Positions 18,591-25,108 of a DNA stretch of 25,108 nt are shown one piece after another. The stretch lies in contig NC_090615.1 of assembly GCF_004359215.1 (NCBI RefSeq), positions 7,289,228 through 7,314,335 on the forward strand. The letters run 5' to 3'. Under the pieces are notes generated by a model. The model did no database searches. It had not been told where the DNA came from and saw only the letters and a list, made by a program, of their open reading frames with translations. A program made the position numbers and the translations under genes. Source of the stretch: Bremia lactucae. Lineage: Eukaryota; Oomycota; Peronosporomycetes; Peronosporales; Peronosporaceae. Numbering within the stretch: position 1 is the stretch's first letter; each line of letters begins with the position of its first letter.

Positions 18591-19458
18591 TACATGAATT
18601 GCTTTAAAGTTTCCAAATTACTCAATTTATGCCAATATAGCACGACTTGCTTTCACTGCCCCAAAAGATGCGATTCGTGTGAGAACGAATACTATAAAAT
18701 TAAATGTATTGTCTGTTTAAGCATTAGTACTAGCTCGGACAAATGACTCTTATCGTTCATTGTGGTAGGTGACGCATCCGTAAGCACTTAGATGGGCAAT
18801 TTCTAGATTGGCTAAACATCTTGTCTTTTAACTGAAGCAACTTTCCTACCGTTATTTAAAATTGTGCAACAACCTTAGCTAGCACATTATCACACAGATT
18901 TTGGCTGCAAAAAGAGCTTTTTAAACTCCGACAAGGAGCTACTTGCAATACCCTATGTTTTTTGTCAAGTTTAGATTTCATCCATTAGGCAACAAGAGTG
19001 TGATGCGTATTCTAAAAGACGGCAACTAAGTCACCACAAGTACACGGCTCTTAAACCGTTAATGTGGTGAAATACACTTTGTGAATAATTTACCATCTAG
19101 AATGCATTTGATGTGCTTCGAGTGATGCCACTAAACGTTGGATGTACTGCGTAGTCATAGTGGATACCTTTATCGATAAAACGAGGGACCCGTTATGCGT
19201 GCGAGTCATAACCATCCTCAGATTCGCCATCGTCTTCCCCGCTTGTCAGTAACTCCTAACGTTGCGGTCCAAGGCGACCGGACAGTGAGCAACCCACCTC
19301 GGAGTTGCACAACAATTTGCCGGTACAAATTACGTCAGACACAATTTCAATTTTCAAAAAAGCGTTTATCTAAAAAAAATATCATCAGGTTCAACAACCC
19401 CAGATCCACCAAATTTTAGGACATCACTTTAAATAATCCGACGCAACGCTACGTCACG
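18591..19458. other. Gene-poor stretch with one two-part hairpin
   Basis: There is no supported gene in these 870 bp before the aminotransferase. A hairpin at 19031-19070 pairs TCACCACA with TGTGGTGA and, further in, ACGG (19044-19047) with CCGT (19056-19059). It lacks tRNA features. The end of the stretch is the aminotransferase promoter. Confidence 0.55.
19424..19439 (+). promoter_or_regulatory. Initiator-like element upstream of the aminotransferase
   Basis: TCACTTTAAATAATCC starts 35 nt before the ATG at 19459 and resembles the oomycete initiator TCAYTTT with a T/A-rich flank. The spacing is like that of the acyl-CoA dehydrogenase promoter in this window. Confidence 0.4.
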
Positions 19459-20803
19459 ATGTCTCGCCCAGTCCTCCAAACTGCGCGGAATCTCGCCAGC
19501 AAGGTTTCGAGCAGCCAATGGTTGGCCAGCATCCCGATGGGGCCCGCTGACCCCATTCTGGGATTGACCGATCGCTTTAACAAGGTCTGTAAGCTCTACG
19601 ATTTATGGTGTCAATACATAAAAATTTACCAATGAGCTTGCATGATTCAAGGACACGGACCCACGGAAGGTCTCACTAGGCGCGGGCGCATATCGTGACG
19701 ACAACGGAAAGCCTTATGTTCTTCCCTCTGTACTGGAAGCCGAGAAGCGCATTATGGCCGCCGGCTTGAACAAGGAGTACGCTGGTATAGCCGGAATGAA
19801 GGACTTTGTGGACCTGTCGTTAGAGTTCGCTTATGGCGAGGACTGCGAGGCCCTGAAAGAGGGACGCATCACTGGCGTGCAAACTATCTCTGGCACGGGC
19901 GGAGTGCGTCTCGCTGGTGAATTTTTCAGCAAATTTTTGGGCAAAAATGCTCCCGTGTACCTGCCCAACCCGACGTGGGGGAATCACATTCCTATCATGA
20001 AAGACGCGGGCATGGAAGTGCGTCGCTACGCATACTACGAGCCTGCTTCGCGCGGATTGGACTTTAGTGGCTTGATGAATGACTTAAAAGGAGCTCCAGA
20101 TAAATCGGTCTTCTTGCTGCATGCGTGTGCCCACAATCCCACAGGGTTGGACCCCACACTCGAGCAGTGGAAGGAGATCGCTGACATTATGAAGGCGAAG
20201 CAGCATGTCCCATTCTTTGACTGTGCTTACCAGGGGTTTGCCTCGGGAGACGCGTCGCATGACGCCGCTGCGATAAGATTATTCGTGAAGGAAGGCCACA
20301 ACGTCTTTTTATCCCAGTCTTACGCTAAAAACTTTGGTCTCTATGGCGAGCGTGTAGGAGCCATGAGTGTGGTTACTAACAGCAAAGACGAGGCTGAGCG
20401 CGTACTGTCGCAACTTAAGATTATTATCCGTCCCATGTACTCGAATCCGCCCATTCACGGCTCGCGTATTGTGTCTACGATACTATCGGACACGCAGCTC
20501 AAGCAGCAGTGGTACCGTGAATGTAAGGGCATGGCCGACCGCATAATTACCATGCGCACGGCTCTTCGCGCGGCCATTGAAAAGGTTGAGAAGGACAGCG
20601 GCTTAGAGTCGAACTGGAATCATATCACGGAACAAATTGGCATGTTCTGCTACACGAGTCTAACAGAGGCCCAGGTGACCCGCATGATTGAAAAGCACCA
20701 TATCTATTTGACCAAAGATGGCCGCGTGAGCATGGCTGGTGTGACGTCAAAGAACGTTGAGTACATTGCGCACGCGATCACTGAGGTCGTGCAGAACGCT
20801 TGA
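19459..20803 (+). CDS. GOT2: Aspartate aminotransferase, mitochondrial type, two exons
   Basis: This PLP enzyme interconverts aspartate plus 2-oxoglutarate with oxaloacetate plus glutamate, linking amino-acid and TCA metabolism in the malate-aspartate shuttle. Exon 1 is 19459-19584 and exon 2 is 19652-20803, with a 67 nt intron (GTCTGT...TTCAAG) in phase 0; the product is 425 aa. The first 20 residues are Arg/Ser/Ala-rich without acids, a likely mitochondrial presequence, followed by WLASIPMGPADPILGLTD. Key motifs are LGAGAYRDDNGKPYVLPSV, SGTGGVRLAGEF, PNPTWGNH, HACAHNPTGLDP, FFDCAYQGFASGD (Asp at about 232, Tyr at 235, PLP contacts), SQSYAKNFGLYGERVGA with the PLP-binding Lys at about 268, and RPMYSNPPIHGSRI. 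The donor is slightly weak; GTAAGC four bases later would create a stop, so GTCTGT is preferred. Confidence 0.96.
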
Positions 20804-21242
20804 AACAGGTGCTTCGCTCGTAGCAATTATCGCTTGAGCAATCCTTAAGAATAACGGTTATATCTTTCGTCCATTTATCGATAATACCCTCTGTCTTGGA
20901 AGTTTAAATACCTCTGCGTTGAATGTGTTATTGAGGTCAACTTGCTATCAACAAGGTTAAATGAAGCGAAGTTTGAGGTTCATAGTTTGCGAAGGATGTC
21001 GTAATTTGGACCGGCTTTATGAAACGGGTGTACCTGTTTCATAAATTTATTTCCTGTAATAAATATAATTTTTATAATAGGAGAATAGTAACGACTCGAA
21101 ATTTTCAATCTCCCCTATTTATCAAAAACAAAAATACAGAATACGCCACTTTTTATCATACATCTCAATGTCGAACTATCAATTCACTGAACAAGCAAAA
21201 AGACAAAATAAAGCTAGGAAATCTTTAAGTGACATATATTAT
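20804..21242. other. Intergenic region after the aminotransferase
   Basis: This 439 bp AT-rich stretch should hold the aminotransferase 3' UTR. A 69-codon open frame at 21019-21228 has no domain and a base-composition-driven sequence. The last ten bases (21233-21242) form the left half of the candidate MULE target duplication. Confidence 0.55.
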
Positions 21243-21365
21243 GCGCTGATAATGAGCCTTAAGTTTCCGCTAATGGGCCTTCACCTCTCTTGTATTAAAT
21301 AAGTGATTGAATTTGGAAACCTCTGATTGGTCAGGATTTGTAAGGATATACTTCTTAGAACTAAC
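21243..21365 (+). repeat. MULE left terminal inverted repeat
   Basis: It pairs with 23974-24102 in inverted orientation; identity is roughly 80 percent by eye. The outer few bases (GCG here, ATATGGGAT on the other side) differ, so the exact terminus is uncertain. Confidence 0.8.
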
Positions 21366-21547
21366 TTTCTTGGTGCCCTTGATTGTTGTAACATAGCCCT
21401 CAGCTGCTGCAGCGAGCTTGATTCAGCGTGTCGAAGACAGCTATAAGAGGTTCTAGGCATATAAAGAAGACTTAAAATGTGGTTTATGGGAGTTTAACTA
21501 CGTGGTGATAAAATTCAAATAAAAGTAAACTGTATGTATATACCTTG

Positions 21548-23677
21548 TCAGCGATCATCTACATCTACATCAACAATCAATGTCAAGACCAGGATGTTCA
21601 GAATCAAGTACAGGATCGAACGGCTCAAAATCTTCGATCTGTGGCGCTGCTGGAGGTGCGTCAGGCGCTGCTTGTGCTTGCGCTTGCGCTTCTTGACGAC
21701 AGGTCCTTGCGTTGTGACCCTGTTGTGACCGCAGTTTCCACATCGTCGACGTCGCGGGGGATTCATCCATTTGCTACATGCTCAAATTGTGATAAATTGC
21801 GTCGAGTAGAGTCTGTTGGGCGCCCGCGCGTCCTTACCAGCACAGGATCACGGACGGAAGCACTGGAGCAGCGAGAGCATGATCGCACAGCATCCTTTGC
21901 TAATGTCTGTCAGCATTAGCATACCTCTCACGATGGCCTCTCAACACTGTATCATATCCGACAGCATAATATCTGACAAGTTCAATTTCAGCCCTTGGTG
22001 GTGGAGGTTGGACCAGCCACCAATGCTGGTCAAAATCTTCTACTGTCAACGGCCGTCACAATCCGCTGAATGCATGCCGACAAGGGTGGCCGATGTTTGT
22101 TGCCAGCAGATTTTGACAAGATCCTGGTTCAAGCCTATTGTGATACTGGCGATGGGCCGCCAGCACACCTGCGACAAATTTTTGCCCATTATGGCCGCAA
22201 ATAGAGATCTATGCTGAATCTCGACGATGGCGCTCTCGCTCGCATGTCAATGACTGACAATACCAAGTTGGCCGTGGCAAGCAAGGCCGAGAGCTGTGTT
22301 GAGCGACAACAGATCGCCGAGCGAGAATTTGGAGTAAATAGTCAAACAAGCAAGATCATCACTGCCAACATAATGCTGCTTATCTGTGGATACACCGCCT
22401 ACTTCTTGACAGCCGCATGCGCGCACTCGACGCACGACGTCATCACATGCCCGTAATGGTGAACATCGCGCAAGTAGCAAGACACGAACATCTGTTTGTA
22501 TAGTGGCCAAGTATCCTCCAGATACCGTGTGACATGAGCTGACCCCCAACCCTGATCGAAACCAGCTGTCGGTCATACTCGCCGTTGTTTGGGCTTGTAC
22601 CGGGCAGTTCCATGTGCTGTAGTTGCTTGAACGTCTCGGCGGAGTCAAAATGCCGTCGCATCTTGGCAGCTATGTTCTTGTTAATATGCCAGCGACAGAA
22701 TAGGGTCCTCGCGAATGGAAAACAGCCTTCAAGCGCGTTTATTAACGCCATCTCGCGATCAACAACAAGTATTTTCGGTGTAGCGATGCAGAACATTTCA
22801 TGTACCTGCCTCAGGTTCTGCATCGCCCACAGGTAGTTGATTCCCGTCTCGTTGCGCATAAAATAGTATGCAAAAGTGTAGCTTTGGTTGTCCGCAGTGA
22901 TGCCTACAATGTGCAGCAGTGGTAGTATATACCGATTGGTCTTGTTGGGGGCGTCAATCAAGAAGATTCGACTAGCGCTAAACCGGGTAGCGATCTCCTT
23001 GGCAGAGGAAGACACGATGAACAGGTGGGTGAGCTGCTGTTCTGCATCGACTGGCGTGTAGTACGGTGCGTTGTTGTTGGTCCCGTTGTTTTCCGCAAGA
23101 CTATCAAGCAAGACTGTAATCGGATATCGCCCTCCTAACACTCTGTGGCGTTCATGTGCGCGGATATTGTAGACATCGCGCGCAATTACACCCGCAACAC
23201 CAGATTGCCGAAGGGAGGCAATGAAACGACCAGCGGTGATACCTGCTTGCAAACCACCTGCAAGCACTGCTTGTCGTGGTTCTTCCATAAGCGTACGTCC
23301 ACGTGGATGCACCGTGCTGGCCACAAAGGGCTCGTGCTTATGCTCTTCTTGGATGACTCTGATTGACCACTGATCTAGCTGATCTTTATGTCGTTCTCGT
23401 GTGAATGTGGCCGAGAATGAGCAGTCAGTGGCGCAGCTGGAGCTCATTCGCTGACAAGGAGGCGCTGGGCCCGCATCTGCTGCTGAACGAGTTCGGCGGC
23501 CGTTACATGAGCACTGAAAATTCACTGCTTTAACCGCACCTTCCTTGCCGTTACCCACCCTTTGTCGCCGTTTGATGGTTATGATATAGCCTTCCGTAGT
23601 GTGAATTCGTCTAGCGCGTCACGGGCGTCGTCTACAGAGTCAAACAGCTGCCCTGAAAATCAAATGAAGCCTTCCAT
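21548..23677 (-). pseudogene. MULE transposase with FAR1-like zinc finger, frameshifted
   Basis: The longest surviving frame is 23558-22443 (371 codons). It carries a FAR1-like zinc-binding N-terminus (FQCSCNGRR, SCATDCSFSA, HKHEP, HPRGRTL), ARDVYNIRAH, then a transposase core with IFLIDAPNKTNRYILPLL (Asp202) and PKILVVDREMALINA (Asp267), followed by FPFARTLFCRWHINKN. Upstream homology starts at about 23677 but is interrupted by two stops (TGA and TAA). Downstream, the third catalytic Glu (codon 22428-22426, within SCVECAHAAVKK) lies in a different frame that soon stops, and the SLGDLLS segment that should follow lies in yet another. A C-terminal zinc knuckle near 21720 is split: CGNCG in one frame, QQGHNARTC in another. 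The catalytic triad is therefore spread over frames, so the gene is dead. Confidence 0.85.
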
Positions 23678-23973
23678 GTTTGCTTTCGAAGAAGGGAGGT
23701 TAGTTGGCGCTCAAAGAAATCAAATGTAGCTGCTAATATAACGATGGAATCAGTGAGGTTGCATTGTTTATAGTTTAGGAACCAATCAATAACACGGTGG
23801 TAATCAGCTTACCTATATAATTGGTTATTCTGGTATCATGACAACCATTAAAAAGGGTAAACCAATATTTATCTCATATACATTCCATCAAATAACTTCA
23901 TTAATCTATTGGCTGTATGCCCTTTAAGGTGGGTGTGCGTTGTGGTCAGCACCATATTTTGCGATGAATGGAG

Positions 23974-24102
23974 GTTAGTTAAAAGAAGTATTACCTTACA
24001 AACCCTGACCAATCAGAGGCCTCCAAATCCAATCACTTAGTCAATTAATGCGAGGTAAAGGCGCATTAGCGGAAACTGAAGGCTCATTATCAGATCCCAT
24101 AT
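23974..24102 (-). repeat. MULE right terminal inverted repeat
   Basis: It is the inverted partner of 21243-21365. Both end inward at an AACTAAC/GTTAGTT match. CATATATTAT follows directly at 24103. Confidence 0.8.
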
Positions 24103-24250
24103 CATATATTATTAGCAGGAAAATTACTATGAGCTCGCATTCGGGGGACACTAAAATCCAGCTTGAGCTTCTCTGCATGTGCGTCGATTGTGGGTGTTTT
24201 GCCCGCACGATTTTGCAATATTTTTTTCCGTTGACCTTGCTCTGTGGAAG

Positions 24251-24700
24251 TGTAACGGGGCACTGCGACTTGTACTGATTCAGTACAAGTCCACTTCACA
24301 CTGCTTCAGATGTGAGTGGTGCCTCTCGTTAGGTGACGTACACTGTACGTATAGAGGAAGACTTCTCTTAAGGCAAGTTAGCTTAAGAGTGTAAAATGAA
24401 AACTGTATTAATATAGTTAAGTGTCTTGTTAATCTATCTTTGTAAATGTTGTCTTAACTATAAACTAATACTAAACATGTAAATGAATTCTTATCTATCT
24501 TATCTCGTAACTCTCTTCGATTACAATTACAGCTGATTAGTCTGCGGAATAAATAGACATAATGGTCTATACCTATTTATGGATAAGAATTCAGGAAATT
24601 ACTATTTAAAGTAATTTCCTCCAAATATTATCTACCTTTTGGATAATATTAATTAACAATCTTTTATTGTTAATTTCATGTAACGATACACCCCGTTACA
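24251..24700 (+). mobile_element. LTR copy 2 (450 bp)
   Basis: It is a direct repeat of 364-814 with the same TGTAACGGGG...CCCCGTTACA ends, about 93 percent identical by eye. It adjoins a plus-strand open frame, so it may be the 5' LTR of an element leaving the window. However, the bases after it (TCACCCCTCCC) do not begin with the TGG expected of a tRNA primer site; read on the other strand they form GGGAGGGGTGA, which looks like a polypurine tract beside a 3' LTR. Orientation is therefore open. Hairpins include 24267-24277/24281-24291 (11 bp), 24594-24603/24610-24619 (10 bp) and 24651-24660/24666-24675 (10 bp). Confidence 0.9.
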
Positions 24701-24745
24701 TCACCCCTCCCTTAAACGACAATCACTCTGAATGTCATTAGGTGG

Positions 24746-25083
24746 AGTGGTCGCTAAATGACCACTTAATTTTTAAAATGATTTTGATTGGTCAGATCCA
24801 TCATTTTAAATTCCATCGCATGAAGGAACAATTCATGCGGGGTGAGGATAGTGTTGAACCTTCGGCTGCGGTTCGTGCAGCCGCGGGTGACGCATTGTTA
24901 TCTCTTGCGGTAGACGTTCCGTCTACCGTAGTGTCTTCCACTCGCACAACACTTGGTGTTGCGAGTGCACGTGGTGATTCACCACGTGAGTACGACCCCT
25001 CTTTAGAGGTCGATTATGAGTGCGAGTCGGACGAAATGGCCGACTCGGGGAGGATGGAACAGTCGCCTGATACCCGTCAGGCG
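24746..25083. repeat. Run of about ten consecutive short hairpins
   Basis: Pairs read directly are: 24746-24752/24760-24766 (7 bp), 24772-24782/24800-24810 (11 bp), 24817-24824/24832-24839 (8 bp), 24863-24869/24877-24883 (7 bp), 24908-24916/24920-24928 (9 bp), 24947-24952/24956-24961 with an outer 4 bp stem, 24968-24976/24980-24988 (9 bp), 24998-25002/25005-25009 with an outer 3 bp stem, 25023-25030/25040-25047 (8 bp) and 25064-25070/25077-25083 (7 bp). Loops are mostly 3-9 nt and the hairpins follow one another about every 30 nt, mostly within an open reading frame. Confidence 0.9.
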
Positions 25084-25108
25084 GCTGATTATGAGCCTTC
25101 GAATGAGA
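24778..25108 (+). CDS. Partial retroelement open frame (possible gag N-terminus)
   Basis: The frame is open from 24742 (stop TAG at 24739-24741) to the window end, with candidate starts at 24778, 24820 and 24835. The product is rich in Ala, Ser, Asp and Glu with acidic clusters and no recognisable domain in the visible 95-110 residues. Its place 78-120 nt after LTR copy 2 suggests a gag leader arrangement. It does not resemble the gag-like frame at 1-882 in protein sequence, though both are hairpin-rich. The polypurine-like tract on the other strand leaves the possibility that this is antisense to the true coding strand. Confidence 0.45.
   Translation, partial: MILIGQIHHFKFHRMKEQFMRGEDSVEPSAAVRAAAGDALLSLAVDVPSTVVSSTRTTLGVASARGDSPREYDPSLEVDYECESDEMADSGRMEQSPDTRQAADYEPSNE

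Larger units (their letters stand above)
21243..24102 (-). mobile_element. Degraded Mutator-like element (MULE) with long terminal inverted repeats
   Basis: The element is about 2.86 kb. Terminal inverted repeats of about 120 bp lie at 21243-21365 and 23974-24102, sharing CTGATAATGAGCC, TTTCCGCTAATG and CCTCTGATTGGTCAGG in the same order. CATATATTAT occurs directly outside both ends (21233-21242 and 24103-24112), a good candidate for the 9-10 bp target duplication typical of MULEs. Inside is a minus-strand transposase broken in several places, so the copy cannot move itself. Confidence 0.82.

Noticed and set aside
19031..19070. Two-part hairpin possibly marking an RNA gene
   Set aside because: It has no tRNA or other known RNA features and is short; kept only as a note in the intergenic entry.
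21816..22217. 133-codon plus-strand frame inside the MULE
   Set aside because: It is antisense to the transposase 3' part and has no domain of its own.
1..25108. CRISPR arrays, bacterial operons, plasmid or phage features
   Set aside because: Spliceosomal introns, mitochondrial presequences and ER/Golgi proteins show a eukaryotic nuclear region; the short hairpins are not direct repeats with spacers.

Overview
The window looks like nuclear DNA of an oomycete, probably a Phytophthora or downy-mildew relative; the species cannot be fixed from sequence alone. The grounds are short 59-76 nt GT-AG introns, very compact gene spacing, upstream signals resembling the oomycete initiator (TCAYTTT-like, about 10-35 nt before the ATG), a FadE-type acyl-CoA dehydrogenase with a mitochondrial presequence, and TGTAACGG-type LTR elements.

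Layout. Positions 1-882 hold the start of a minus-strand gag-like reading frame interrupted by a solo-looking 451 bp LTR (364-814). From 1705 to 16514 lies a dense island of conserved housekeeping genes: NAXD (minus, eight exons rebuilt here), a FadE-type acyl-CoA dehydrogenase (plus), a MIC19-like MICOS protein (minus, three exons rebuilt here), a ketopantoate-reductase-fold protein with a C-terminal membrane segment (minus, five exons rebuilt here), coatomer beta subunit COPB1 (plus), a large ER mannosidase joining an MRH lectin domain, a GH47 domain and a PA domain (minus), and a Vma12/TMEM199-like V-ATPase assembly factor (plus). Three pairs are head-to-head with very short shared promoters. 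From 16515 to 19458 the DNA is gene-poor and contains a 747 bp inverted repeat made from a Mutator-like (MULE) transposase fragment. Mitochondrial aspartate aminotransferase (two exons) follows at 19459-20803. A dead MULE with about 120 bp terminal inverted repeats fills 21243-24102, and a second copy of the same LTR (24251-24700) leads into the open reading frame of a retroelement that runs off the window.

Themes. NAXD, FadE, MIC19 and aspartate aminotransferase belong to mitochondrial or core metabolism. COPB1, the MRH-GH47-PA mannosidase and the Vma12-like factor serve the ER/Golgi secretory route. I see no evidence that they form a functional cluster beyond shared promoters.

The most unusual observation is that the retroelement sequence (both LTR copies and the coding regions at both window edges) is built largely from consecutive short perfect or near-perfect hairpins, with at least one compensatory base-pair change between LTR copies. 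Second is the fusion of an ERAD-type lectin domain to an EDEM-type mannosidase. Third is the membrane-tailed ketopantoate-reductase-fold protein that seems to lack the family's catalytic residues.
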